In this document: positions 10,881 through 22,536 of the stretch, one piece after another
Layout of the letters: the number at the start of each line of letters is the position of its first letter
Numbering within the stretch: the first letter of the stretch is position 1
DNA from: Amphiura filiformis
Taxonomy: Eukaryota; Echinodermata; Ophiuroidea; Amphilepidida; Amphiuridae
NCBI RefSeq assembly: GCF_039555335.1
Contig: NW_027305496.1
Span: forward strand, 372,001-436,000
Length of the DNA stretch: 64,000 nt
Reading direction: 5' to 3'
Position numbers and translations under genes: made by a program
Notes under the pieces: model-generated
The model's input: only the letters and a program-made list of their open reading frames with translations
Told to the model about the DNA's origin: nothing
The model's database searches: none

Positions 10881-11995
10881 TGGTTCCCTAACCAGGTTTT
10901 TTTTTAAGGGCACTGTATTTTAAGTTGTATAGGCCTATATCACCCGCGCATAAGTACACCCAAAGTAGGCCTAAGTATTTTTTTGCGATGAACCAGGCAA
11001 CAAACCTGTACAACTAGAGGCCTATAGGCACACAGACCTTCCGTATTAATTGAAAATCGGGATTTTATCTTGTTTTATTTCACAATGTTACTGCACATGA
11101 TAATCTGATCAAACATGAATCTTGATTGGAAAAACCCACTATTATATATAGCCCCGGACTATAGCCAAACCACAATTGGGTATTCCAGATGAAATTCACA
11201 CCCCTTGATAAAATATAATCATGACTATGACATTTGACCTTAGTCTCCCGCAGGTTGTGTTACTTTCAAATAGGGCTACCTGAATGGGTGGCTGTGTTTG
11301 AAATAACAGCCTACACCCGGCCCCTGTGTGAAGATTACTCTCTAGATTTCAAAGAGTGAAAAAGTCAATCCTCCTCGTCGGAGTGCATCTCCGGGTCAAT
11401 CGAAAAGATTGACATTTCAATCTAGAGTGAAAACCACATTTTTTTCCTCCATACGAGTAAAATTTTCACTCTGCAAAGAGTGAAATTTCAATCTTTTTAG
11501 AGTGAAATTTTCAATCTTTTCACACAGTGTTCCCTCAGCACAATCTCTCTCGATTGAAGTGTTTTTAAATTTAATAAACATTTAAATAAACTGCTATGAA
11601 TTTAATCTTTTAAAATTAAATGATTGGAAATCACCGTATGATAAGATACCGGTATCACATGATAGGAATTCGGAAATCACCGTATGATACGATAAGCTAT
11701 GATAAATTATTGTGATTATTTTTTTCAGGACTCAGCCGCCATGCAATGTAGACCTGCCTACTACTATATCAAGCATGCTAATCAAAAAATCGGCGTGATT
11801 TTGCACAAATTATCAGAGAATCTGTGATTTTAGCATCACGAAGAGTAGCCTAATCCAGATGATATTGGTGATTCTGTTTGGGAAATATATACCTTTAGTA
11901 AGTAAGTATAGGAAAATAACCAATATGTATCATAGGGGCCTATATTTTAAGTACCAACACTCAGTAAAATTGTTAACTTGATTGTTGGGAGTGGC
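10881..11995. other. No gene seen; repeated GAGTGAAA phrases
   Basis: Around 11345-11520 the words AGAGTGAAA and TTTCACTCT recur several times in both orientations. Similar words appear at 17000-17130. This suggests a dispersed repeat of unknown type. Confidence 0.4.
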
Positions 11996-12545
11996 CTTCT
12001 TTTCCGGGGGAGGGGGGGGGTCACTCCCATTGTGGCATGTACACCATCCGCGATAATCAACTTTTGAAAAGCACCCTAAACAAGGATTTAACCCTTGAAT
12101 AAAACAATACCCTAAACAGGTGTTTTCACACCCTAAACAGGGATTTTATTCCTTGCATCAAATTTCATACCCTAAATTTCATTTCCGCGTATTAGCAATT
12201 GTAATTTTGCTACCCTTTTTCCAATATTTCATGTTTTTGACACCCTAAACGCGTTACTCGCGTGTCGTGTTAACCCACGAAAAACTACCCTTTTTACGCG
12301 TTTTCATTATCGCGGATGGTGTAGGCCTACAGGCCACACTGGGAGTGACCCCCGGGCTTCTTTTCCTTGTTCTTTGTTTTCAAATTTATTTCTCACTTCT
12401 TTTTACATACAGGCCAGCATGCTTATATTGTCTTTTTAGCCTGGCTTTAGCATTTTGTTTGAGCCTGGTCCCATCAGGACACAAGCGTGTCTCCACACGG
12501 AGTGACCGTTTAAACAAACAAACAAACAAACTCTAAAAATAATTG
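11981..12545 (+). repeat. Dispersed repeat, interrupted by a MITE
   Basis: The flanks of the MITE at 12006 (GTTGGGAGTGGCC on the left; ACAGGCCAGCATGCTTATA and GAGCCTGGTCC-CATCAGGA on the right) match 59905-60060 in order. Removing the MITE gives a continuous homologue of that second copy. The plus-strand frame here (12267-12536) crosses the insertion boundary and is not a gene. Confidence 0.7.
12006..12356. mobile_element. MITE with ~45-bp TIRs and 10-bp target duplication
   Basis: The sequence CTTCTTTTCC is present on both sides (11996-12005 and 12357-12366). Inside it, TCACTCCCATTGTGGC followed by ACACCATCCGCGATAAT is mirrored at the other end. A 9-11-base duplication is typical of Mutator-like elements. 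The interior repeats the word CACCCTAAAC several times. No transposase is present. Confidence 0.85.
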
Positions 12546-13154
12546 TTGCTATTTTAGCAACACTCTTTTAATACTTTAAAGGCCCATTTATTTCCACATT
12601 AAATCAGTAAATCATAAAAATCATCATTTTTATTACATTATTTTGTTAGTAGCATATGTGCTATAACCTGCAAGTGGGTAGACTACCCCGTAGTCCACTT
12701 GCCCATTGTGCATACTCTGGATATTGTATTTAAGCTTAAAACTCTGATTTAATTAATGTGTGCACAATTGATAGATTTTCACATCTGATCAGTCACCCTA
12801 CTCCCTCTGTTTGTTAGCTTCCCAAAATTTCGGGGTTCGCTATCAATAAACTGGTAGATTCCAAAATCAGAATTGTTCAGTATTAAAGTGAGCCGTTATA
12901 ATTATGCAAGATAATGTTGCATTCAATTACTTTTATTGTCACTAATCGTCTGATATTTTTAACTCTTTATGACCATTTTACTATTGAATACTTTAATTTT
13001 AATAAACATCAGTATAATTTTGAGTTCAACGAAATGGGTTCATCATGACTAATAATAACATATTTTTAATAAATTTCGACTATGGCATAGTCTAGCAAGT
13101 GGGTGATCCGGAAGTCGAATTATGACATTATACATGAAAATGTAGGCCTAATGT

Positions 13155-13612
13155 AGGTGGGGTATGAACGTTTGGACAGTATTTTTTTTTGTGAGACATG
13201 AGAGCACATCAGACATATCGAATTGCATTCTGAATACGAAGAGTGTCCTTCTATTCTGATATAATACACATTTTATGGCAAATGATTAAAATTTATATTT
13301 TCGATATTTAACAGTCCTCGAAGTAAACTTTATAAATCCAATGATATGTACTCAAAGAGTAGGCCTATGTAGCTGGGATGAAAAGCAGATTATCATGCAA
13401 TTACAAATTTTGACCTTTTGTATAAAAGATACAGGATTTTTTCACCCAAACACACACACAATTAGGTCGTTTTGGGGGAAAATGTATATCTTCAATACGA
13501 AAGGTCAAAACTTCCAATTGATCGTCGGCTTCTCAGCCCAGCTACATATCATTAGCCTTAGAAAGTTTACTTCGAGGACTGTTAAATATCAAAAATAAAA
13601 AAAAATTATATG
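13155..13612. mobile_element. Palindromic MITE, copy 1 (right end missing)
   Basis: Starts near GGTATGAACGTTTGGACAGT. Internal inverted pairs include TTTTGACC...GGTCAAAA, ATGTAGCTGGGATGAAAAGC against the later CCCAGCTACAT, and AACAGTCCTCGAAGTAAACT against GTTTACTTCGAGGACTGTT. Same family as the complete copy at 21931-22536 and the partial copy at 52861-53112. The terminal inverted block after 13612 is absent. Confidence 0.7.
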
Positions 13613-14269
13613 AAAAGGTTCGACTACAAAAACGATTCTCTTATAAATGCATCTACGCACAGTTTCCAACTCGATACACCCGAGCACACACATTGCATAT
13701 TTCCAGCACGGCGAGTCTAGCCTAGTACGCAGTCTGTTATACTACACGGTTGAGTGCATAGCATCATAAGAGCTGTGTGAGATCTAGTGGAAAATAGGAT
13801 TCTGTGATTGGTTTTTGTCAAAACCTCAAGTGTTCCCTTCATCCAATCAGATTTTTTTTATAATTATCAAGCGAAAGCTAACGCTTCCCCCTAAAAAGAC
13901 GTTTCCCCATTAGGTCAACAAACAACGCAATTCAATGTTAGAGCAAGGTGAATATGGTAAATCTGTTGAAAAATACCTATCCAAGCACATTTTTGACCAA
14001 AATATAGGTTTTAAAAGTCTAAACCTCAAGTGTTCCTAACAATATTTTTCAAATTTTATGTCATTAAGTGAAAGAGCACACTTGTTATTGTCCATAGGCC
14101 TACTAACCTCATTTTAATGAGCAATGACCAATTCTCTTTAAATTGCAAATCTTGTGCGAAAATTTACTATTTTCGCTTGTTTTGTCACACGATTATAAAT
14201 TCAATGAAATATGACTTTGCTAAAGAGAAATTGATATGATAAAAGTTTAATAATTTGATATAATGTCAA

Positions 14270-14651
14270 CACTTCCGTTTAAAGGCTCGGACAGCAAATT
14301 TTATGGCAAAAATTGTAGATCTTTTTGGGTAAAAAGTGTGTAGGCCTATACCTAAAAGGTCAACATTTTTAAATGATCGTCGGCTTTTCCTCCCAGCTAC
14401 AAACACTGTAAGTACATTAGATTAATTAAGTAAACTTCGATGACTGTTAAATATCAAAAATAAAAAAATATCAAATTTCAATAAATTGCCACAAAATTTG
14501 TATTATGTCGCGAATTAAAAAAAAAAAAAAATCAAAATTATTTGACATTTCCTCCTATTCAGAATGCAATTTGATTATGTCTGATGTGCTCACATGTCCC
14601 AGAAAAAATACTGTGCAAACGTTGCTGTTCGAGCCCTTAAACGGAAGTGTT
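14270..14651. mobile_element. MITE, ~382 bp, right half of the same family
   Basis: The ends ACTTCCGTTTAAAGGCTCGG and CGAGCCCTTAAACGGAAGT are mutually inverted with two mismatches, giving TIRs of about 26 bases. The interior matches the right half of the palindromic family at 21931, including CATCAGACATA-type sequence in inverse and the phrase GATCGTCGGCTTTTC. Probably an internally deleted derivative. Confidence 0.75.
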
Positions 14652-15512
14652 GAAATTATAGCATGTAGTGTGTAACACGAATGTTAAAAAACAAAATTGT
14701 GTTAGAATTAGTGTTAAAATGTGCAAACGTTGCTATCCGAGCCCTTAACTTAAAACATTTCCGATATTATATTTTAAGACCTTATCATGTTAACATCTTC
14801 ACTATTATGGAAATGTTACCATTTATCGGAAATATTCAAAGTTTAACGGAAAAGCTCAAATGTTAACATGTGATTGTGAACAGCGTGCAAGTTTATGTTA
14901 AAATAATGTAAATTAAAGCGTTAAATATTACACTGCAAAAACAGTGTTAAGAAATCGAGGACAAATTGCTGTTTTGAAAGCTAAATGTCTGGCATTTAAA
15001 CACTTTAATGCTTAGATCCTAAACACATTTCATATTATTATGTGTTTATATGTTCAAGATCTAAAACACTGAAGTGTTTAAATGCTAGACTTTTTAAACA
15101 CCAATCTGTCCTCGTTTATAAACACTGCACTGTAGATCCCTAGCCCTAACACTTCACACGTAGGCGTTTAGCCAAATTGTTATTATTACCTACATCACTG
15201 ACATGTACCTTGAAAAGGGTTTCATATTTTGAAAACTATTTTCCTACACATCACAAATCCAAAGTAAAATCAACACCGTCCCTTTGGTTAAAAAGTTATC
15301 ACACTTCGAATTTGTATCTAAATGCATCAAACACTTCATTGTGGCTTTCTGGTTCTCAACCCTCGGTTTATTCCGTTGCGCGTTTGTTCACCTTTCATAA
15401 GTGAAATATTTGGTGTGAAAAGCTGTAAGGCTTGGTGACCTAATAATCAGAATTCAATCTATTTTGCGGACAAAATGACGGTATAATTATCACTTTTATT
15501 CTAATTTTTCAG
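14652..15512. other. Probable upstream or intron sequence of the 15.5-kb gene
   Basis: AT-rich, no coding. Repeated words around TTAACACT/AAACACT between 14930 and 15125 hint at an old inverted repeat (GTGTTTAAATGCT and its inverse). The stretch ends in a polypyrimidine tract and AG at 15512. Confidence 0.4.
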
Positions 15513-15514
15513 TT

Positions 15515-16213
15515 ATGAAGATGGTAGGCCAATACAGTCTGAATGGTTTGCAACTCTACTTCATCATCCTTCTACTTTTGAACTTTGGCGTTAGGGGATT
15601 CGAAAGTCGACGATGCAAACTCGGCCACATTGAACCAATCGGAGAATGTATAGTCTTCTTACACCAGCCGTTCATGTCACGGGTACAATGTAATTCAGGG
15701 GGTGGGACATTTTTTATCGACGGGGTCAATGAATCTGATAAAACCGATTTGCTACCGGTAGGAAATACATCCTATTTTACCTATCATACTAATACAACCG
15801 CAAATATGACCCGAAAAATTTTATCATTTGAATGCGGTGGTGACATAGCGGCGCGAGTCAAACTGATAGTAGTCAAGGAAGTAATACCGGGGAATGGTAA
15901 CTCCAGTCAAGATGGCGGCGGCATGGAAAATGGCGGCAGAGTAAATGGCACTGTTGTTCCTAGTTCACGTCATGGTGATGGATATTCAAGTATTGGATTA
16001 GGCGGATCCGTCTTCGGTGGTCTTCTGTTAGTTGTTGTAATGATTATGGGGATGATTATAATTAGACAGTATTTACAAAACAGAAGGCTGACATCTCATC
16101 TGAATGAGTATCATCAAGTACCTACTCGGTCAGACGAAAATGGCACAACATCAGTTGGAATGGCAGAACGTAACCACGATCAGTTTCCAGATAGTCAGGA
16201 GGATGAATTATGA
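15515..16213 (+). CDS. Predicted type I single-pass membrane glycoprotein, 232 aa
   Basis: No family recognised. Residues 1-28 look like a signal peptide (hydrophobic core LYFIILLLL, small residues before F29). The ectodomain, about 29-160, has four cysteines (34, 45, 59, 107), enough for two disulfides, and six N-glycosylation sequons (N72, N84, N93, N97, N129, N144). Its first part is compact with beta-like alternation. The part from 126 is a Gly/Asn-rich stalk. Residues 165-184 form a transmembrane helix, then a ~48-residue cytosolic tail rich in polar and acidic residues, ending EDEL. The frame starts two bases after a good acceptor (TTTTTCAG at 15512), so this may be a single coding exon after a 5' UTR exon, or the last exon of a longer gene. 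A receptor-like or adhesion role is only a guess. No poly(A) signal is obvious. Confidence 0.75.
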   Translation: MKMVGQYSLNGLQLYFIILLLLNFGVRGFESRRCKLGHIEPIGECIVFLHQPFMSRVQCNSGGGTFFIDGVNESDKTDLLPVGNTSYFTYHTNTTANMTRKILSFECGGDIAARVKLIVVKEVIPGNGNSSQDGGGMENGGRVNGTVVPSSRHGDGYSSIGLGGSVFGGLLLVVVMIMGMIIIRQYLQNRRLTSHLNEYHQVPTRSDENGTTSVGMAERNHDQFPDSQEDEL

Positions 16214-16580
16214 CACTCAGGGGTTGGGGCAAAAATATATGTAAGGCGTGTTCACAACTAAAAAAAAACCGAAAAAAAAAAACCGCAGTGATTTATAGTG
16301 TGCTACGCACAGGCACAACGCCTAGACGTTGATCCACAAGCCTCAGCACACTTCACAGGTTGTCGCTGACCACTACGGCCCCACATCATTCCACAAACCA
16401 TTAAACAACAATTCAGGGACTTTGCTGCTTCAAGAGCGCACACCCTAGACATTCCACAAATAACCATCGCAACCAGGATCAGCTCCCCGAGTTTCGTACG
16501 GGTTACAACGAGACAAATTAGCAGTGAGTTCCTTGTCCAAGGGAATTTCAAGCTAACTCAATTTTTCCATGTGAGCGTAT

Positions 16581-16653
16581 AGGCACCGCCAGGGTTCGAA
16601 CCCGCAACCTCTCGCACCATAGTCGAACGCCTTATCGATTGAGCTAACTTGAC
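16581..16653 (-). pseudogene. tRNA-like relic or SINE head
   Basis: On the minus strand the 73-base stretch shows an A-box-like TTAGCTCAATCGATAAGGC, an anticodon-like loop CTATGGT and a B-box GGTTCGAACCC. The 3' half ends GCGGTGCC. The acceptor stem does not pair, one anticodon-stem pair is broken and the T-stem has a mismatch. It is therefore a decayed tRNA or the promoter head of a SINE, not a functional tRNA gene. Confidence 0.55.
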
Positions 16654-17195
16654 TGCTAACTACCCGGCACATGTCGACATACTTAACTTTGAGATAGAAA
16701 TGCCCTTACAAGATACATGTATAAAAACATTGGCACATTTTTTAAATTTAGGTTTTAAAAGGTTTTGTTTTTGTTGCTGCTATAACAGTTGGTCTTAACT
16801 CGAGAATTATGGAACATTTAGCCCTCATAACTGTTGGTCTAAAGCATATAAAAGTATTATAAGATTTATAGAATGGCAAACACTTGTCAAATCCAGTTTT
16901 CAAAGTAATCGAGATGAGTGTATGACAGGAGGGCTTACCCCGGGCAGTGGCGTAGTCAGCTTTCTTGGTCAGTGGCAAAATACAATTTCGGGGGCACTTA
17001 CATGTACTCTCTAAATTCAAAAGAGTAAAACATTGATTGAGTATACCTATGCACTCCAAAAAGAGTGAAAGTCACTCCAAAAGAGTAATTTTACTCTTTC
17101 AAGGAGCCATAAAGAATCACTCCAAAAGAGACGTCCCTTTACTACATTGCTCCTTTGGACATTCTACCCTTTTGTAGTACAATTTACTCTTTTGG
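16654..17195. other. No gene seen; ACTCCAAAAGAGT-type repeats
   Basis: Between 17008 and 17175 short words such as CACTCCAAAAGAGT and its inverse recur, similar to 11345-11520. The rest is unremarkable AT-rich sequence. Confidence 0.4.
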
Positions 17196-18622
17196 ATATC
17201 TGCAGTAGATGTAGGGCCTATGCATTGATAAACTACCTGATATTGCAGAAGATGAGAGTATTGATAAACTACCTGATATCTGCATTAGATGTGTGCATTG
17301 ATAAACTACCTAATATATGCAGTGGATGTGTGTATTTTACTACCTGATATCGGCAGTAGATTTGAGCATTGATAAACTACCTGATATCTGCAGTAGATGT
17401 GAGCATTGAAAAACTACCTGATATCTGCAGTAAATGTGAGCATTGATAAACTACCTGATATCAGCAGTAGATGTGAGCATTGATAAACTACCTGATATCA
17501 GCAGTAGATGTGAGCATTGATAAACTACCTGATATCTGCAGTAAATATGTGCATTGATAAACTACCTGATATCGGTAGTAGATTTGAGCATTGATAAACT
17601 ACCTGATATCAGCAGTAGATGTGAGCATTGATGAACTACCTGATATCGGTAGTAGATGTGTGCATTGATAAACTACTTGATATCGGTAGTAAATATGTGC
17701 ATTGATAAACTACCTGAGATCAGTAGTAGATGTGAGCATTGATAAACTACCTGATATCGGTAGTAGATGTGAGCACTGATAAACTATCTGATATCTGCAG
17801 TAAATGTGAGCATTGATAAACTACCTGATATCAGCAGTAGATGTGAGCATTGATAAACTACCTGATATCGGTAGTAGATGTGTGCATTGATAAACTACCT
17901 GATATCTGCAGTAGATGTGAGCACTGATAAACTACCTGATATCGGTAGTAGATGTGAGCATTGATAAACTGCCTGATATCGGTAGTAGATGTGTGCATTG
18001 ATAAACTACCTGATATCGGTAGTAAATATGTGCATTGATAAACTACCTGATATCAGCAGTAGATGTGAGCATTGATAAACTACCTGATATCGGTAGTAGA
18101 TGTGAGCACTGATAAACTATCTGATATCTGCAATAAATGTGAGCATTGATAAACAATAAGCAGTGTGAGCATTGATAAACTACCTGATATCAGCAGTAGA
18201 TGTGAGCATTGATAAACTACCTGATATCTGCAGTAAATGTGTGCATTGATAAACTACCTGATATCGGTAGTAGATTTGAGCATTGATAAACTACCTGATA
18301 TCAGCAGTAGATGTGAGCATTGATGAACTACCTGATATCGGTAGTAGATTTGAGCATTGATAAACTACCTGATATCAGCAGTAGATGTGAGCATTGATGA
18401 ACTACCTGATTTCGGTAGTAGATGTGTGCATTGATAAACTACCTGATATCGGTAGTAGATGTGAGCATTGATAAACTATCTGATATCGGAAGTAGATGTG
18501 AGCATTGATAAACTACTTGATATCGGTAGTAGATATGTGCATTGATAAACTACCTGATATCGGTAGTAGATAAGAGCATTGATAAACTACCTGATATCGG
18601 TAGTAGATGTGAGCACTGATAA
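17196..18622 (+). repeat. 37-bp palindromic satellite (~38 units)
   Basis: Tandem units of about 37 bases built on GCATTGATAAACTACCTG, ATATC, and GGTAGTAGATGTGA. Each unit centres on a near-perfect palindrome, CTACC-TGATATC-GGTAG, with GATATC at the heart. Variants read GATATCTGCAGTAGAT and GATATCAGCAGTAGAT. Identity is high with a few short deletions (near 18150). Frames across it are artefacts of the period. Confidence 0.95.
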
Positions 18623-19904
18623 TAACTGATTAGAAATTCAAAATGGCTGCCAATATATCATCATTTTTCTTGTTAATGACAAATTGTTGCTTCCAATATG
18701 TCTTTGTATATGTATTGGGGGTCAACCCCCCACAAATTTGACACTTTCTATGCAGTACTTGAGTGGTGAAAAATCGAAAATGGCTGATGTTAATCCCCGG
18801 GTGTAAATCGTAAAAAATTGTGTTGCTAAGTGTAATTTCGCACCATATTAAAAACCTCGCGTCGAGGTTTTCCAAAGTTTAAAAAATAACGGTTAGTTAA
18901 TGAAAAAAGAAGAAGTGAAATTTAGCAACGCGACAAGGTTTATTTGCCCGTAATAGAGTTCTATTGTATTCGCTATTGTATCCGCTATTGTATTCTATTC
19001 ATAAAAACTACTGCAAGAATCGCGGCATACACAGTTCTTGCTGGTCACTACCGCCGGCGGCGTTTCGCATTTATTAAAATTCAAAATGATCGGATACTCT
19101 TACAATTATAGACTTATACCCGCTTTTTATATAATATCAACAAATTGCAATTATGAAAACTAAAAACTTTTAAAGTGAAATATATTTACCATCGAAAACA
19201 TATCATACTTAATTGTATATAATCTATATTGAACCCTGAAGTGCCCAATTATATCAAATAGAAATTCATACCAGCACCTATGGGCATCTGTCGACGTATA
19301 ACAATGTTAATCTTTCGTTCATGCTTCACACGTAACTCGTTTATTTACACACTGCACGCAAGAAGCTTATTGGAAAGGCTAGCATCGAGCGATGGCAATA
19401 GCGGCGGTAGATGCAAGTATGAACAACATCATTCAAGCGTTTAATCCCTTATAACCTTTAGGTCCGAGAAGTGTGAAAGTTTGTGAATGATGTTCTCTAT
19501 ACGTCAGTGTAGAATCATCGTATGCAATTTCAACCGCAGTAGGCATATTATGACACAATAATCCATTAATTACTCGGACTAGAATCCAGAACCCACATAG
19601 CTCGAGATACTCTAGCTAAAATACAGGTTTACATTTACTATCTTACATTATCTTGCTGTATTTCAGCTAGAGCTCCAAACGACAAGCTTCCGGGTTTTTT
19701 TTGGAGAACAATACTGTTACGTAAGATGAAAAAGAAACCCGCCTCGGAGCCCGCCCTACTCATTATTTCATTGTACTTATTGCAATTTGCTTCCACACAT
19801 TACGTAATCAACACAAAGCTTTTGTGAGGATTAGTGAGTGGATAAGAAATTGACAGTGGAGGATACGAAGGACACGCCGATTGTTAGTTGTCAATCATGA
19901 ATTG
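18623..19904. other. No gene seen between satellite and foldback
   Basis: Mixed-composition sequence with a local inverted pair (CTAGCTAAAATACAG near 19612 and CTGTATTTCAGCTAG near 19657). It is less AT-rich than its surroundings in places, but no splice-bounded coding was found. Confidence 0.4.
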
Positions 19905-21930
19905 CCGCAACGTATTAAGAGGCATTATCTGTTATTTTGGAGAATTTTTTTTAAATTTTTGCCACGGTCAAAAAATGGATTTCCTTTAAACTTTCATATT
20001 TGATGCACCTTGACCTGAAACAAACACACATGAAATAAATTTGGGAAAAATATCCCCGTTGCCATGGTAACAGCAAAATTTTCATTTTAGGCCTATTTTC
20101 ACAATTTTGCATTTTTCAGCAGTCAATTTGTCAAGTTTTGAAGCCAGTGTTACTAATATACACAATATATATATACTGTTTTCTTTATAAGGTATTAATA
20201 GGTCAAACCTTAGATGCCGCATTGAAAGTATAAAAATAATCACCAGATGTCAGGGTGGGTTATACCATTTATTTGAAATAGGGGTGTTTTTCAATTTTTT
20301 CAAAGTATGAAAATATACCAACTTTGTATAGCTCATAAACCATATGGTAGTGCTCCGATTTCAACATCGACCACAGCATGTTGAGATGATACATTGGTCT
20401 TATGAAAAAGTTACATTTGAGCTTGGGGAAAACACATCTGTATATACAGTGTTGCCAGACATTTTCCTATTTTTCGAAATTCAACACAAATCTCACCTTA
20501 AGTTAAATGATGTGAAAATGAAACATCATCCTTTCAAGGAACATTTATTAGAAAGAGAGTTTTATTCATATCAAATTTGATCAGTTATAATGGTCAGTGT
20601 TGTTCTAAACCACATGGGTGTTGCCATAATTGGGGTTTTATTGTGATTTGTGGATATTTTCAACTTTTTAAAAGTTATAAAAATACCAAAATGCATTTCT
20701 ATAATAAAGTAAGAAACATTGACCTCGTCATGTTGAGATGATACATTGGCCTTATGAAAAGTTATTTTGATCGGGGGGGTAAAACATCAGTTTATACAGT
20801 GTTGCCAGATATTTTCCTATTTTTTCAAAATTCAACACAAGTCTCGCCGTAAGTTAAAAGATATGAAAATGAACTTCACCTTCATATGGAACATATCTTT
20901 TTAGAAAGAAAGTTAATTTCATATTCAATTTGATCATCTGGGATGGTCAGTGTTATTCTAAGCAATATGGGTGTTGCCATAGCTGGCGTTTAATATGACA
21001 ATATTTAGATATTTCCAGCTTTTTACAAGTCTTAAAAATAGTACACACCTTTAAAATTATTGTGGAATGAACGCAATATTAAGGTTAAAAATTAACCTAA
21101 GAACACTTAGTATGTGAATTTAAATTTTAAATTTGATTTCGGAAAATATTTCCTTCTATACAGTATTGCCAGATATTATCACATAATTCAAAATTCAACG
21201 TATGTTGAGCTTTTTTCAGCTTTTTTCAGCTTTTTCAGCTATTTTTCAGTCTTAAAAATGCCAAAATACAATGGCATGCATTCCTAAAATAAAGATGTGA
21301 AAATGAAACATCGACCTCATCATGTTGAGATGATACATCGGTCTTATGAAAAATTTACATTTGAGCTTGGGGAAAAACATCTGTTTATACAGTGTTGCCA
21401 GATATTTTCCTATTTTTTCAAAATCCAGCACTAGTTTCACCTTAGGTTGAAAATGAAAGATTATTAGAAAGATATTTACTTTCATATTAAATTTGATCAG
21501 TTGTATAAATGGTCCGTGTTGTTCAAAACCACATGGGTGTTGCCATAATTAGGGTTAAATAGCGAGATGTGGTTATTTTTACAAGTTTTGAAAATACCAA
21601 AATACCATGGTATGCATTCCTTAAAAAAAAAAACCATTTTGAAATGATACATATTTGGTCTCATGAAAAATTTACACTTAAGCTTGGGGAAACATATGTT
21701 TATACAGTGTTGGCAGATATGTTCCTATTTTTTCGAAATTTAACATAAGTCTCACCTTAAGTTAAATGATGCGAAAATGAAACTTCACCTTCACAAGGAA
21801 AGTTTATTAAAATGAAATTTACTTTCATATTAATTTGATCAGTTGTATAAATGGTCAGTGTTGTTCCAAACCACATGGGTGTTGCCATAATTAGGGTTTA
21901 ATAGTGAGATGTCGATATTTTTATAAGTCA

Positions 21931-22536
21931 TAAGGGTTCAAATAGTGACGTTTTCACATATTTTTTGTGGACCTGAGAGCACATCAGACATATATTGAAA
22001 TTTGCGATATAATACAAATTTTATGGCAAATGCTTAAAAATTGATATTTTTGAAATTTAACAGATCTCAAAAGTAAATTGTATAAATCTAGTGATATGTA
22101 CTTAAAGTGTATGTAGCTGGAATGAAAAGCCGTCCATATGAAAATTTGACCTTTCGTATTGAAGATATAGATTTTTTCACCAAAACACCTAAGGTCTTTT
22201 GGGGAAAAATCTATATCTTCACTATGAAAGGTCAAATTTTTCAATTAACATTAATTAATTGATTAGTGGTTGGCTTTTCATCCCAGCTACATACACTTTA
22301 AGCACACATCATTAGATTTATTAAATTAACTGTAATATGTCAAAAAATAAAAAAATTCAATATGCATAATTTACCCAAAATTTTTTATTGTATCGCGAAT
22401 TAAAAAAATCAAAATTATTTTATATCAGAAGGACATTCCTCATATTCAAAATGCAATTTGGTATGTCTGATGTGCTCTCAGGTCCGACAAAAATACTGTG
22501 CAAAGGTGGGTGACCAACCCCTTAAAATACAACACA
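21931..22536. mobile_element. Palindromic MITE, complete copy nested in the foldback
   Basis: The ends TAAGGGTTCAAATAGTGACG and the inverse of GGGTGACCAACCCCTTA begin long inverted arms. These include GGACCTGAGAGCACATCAGA (left) and its inverse near 22470-22485. The centre is GACCTTTCGTATTGAAGATA facing TATCTTCACTATGAAAGGTC. About 600 bases, non-coding. Related copies lie at 13155, 14270 and 52861. Confidence 0.85.

Noticed and set aside
16202-16213. C-terminal EDEL as an ER retrieval signal
   Set aside because: The predicted topology puts this end in the cytosol, where a KDEL-type signal cannot work.
16581-16653. Functional tRNA gene
   Set aside because: The acceptor stem does not pair and other stems have mismatches, so I list it as a relic only.
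17196-18622. CRISPR-like array of 37-bp repeats
   Set aside because: No spacers; whole units repeat head to tail.
20344-20580. 78-codon frame, with a mirror copy at 24202-24495
   Set aside because: Both are in the arms of the foldback element, have no domain and are not kept open in other subrepeats.
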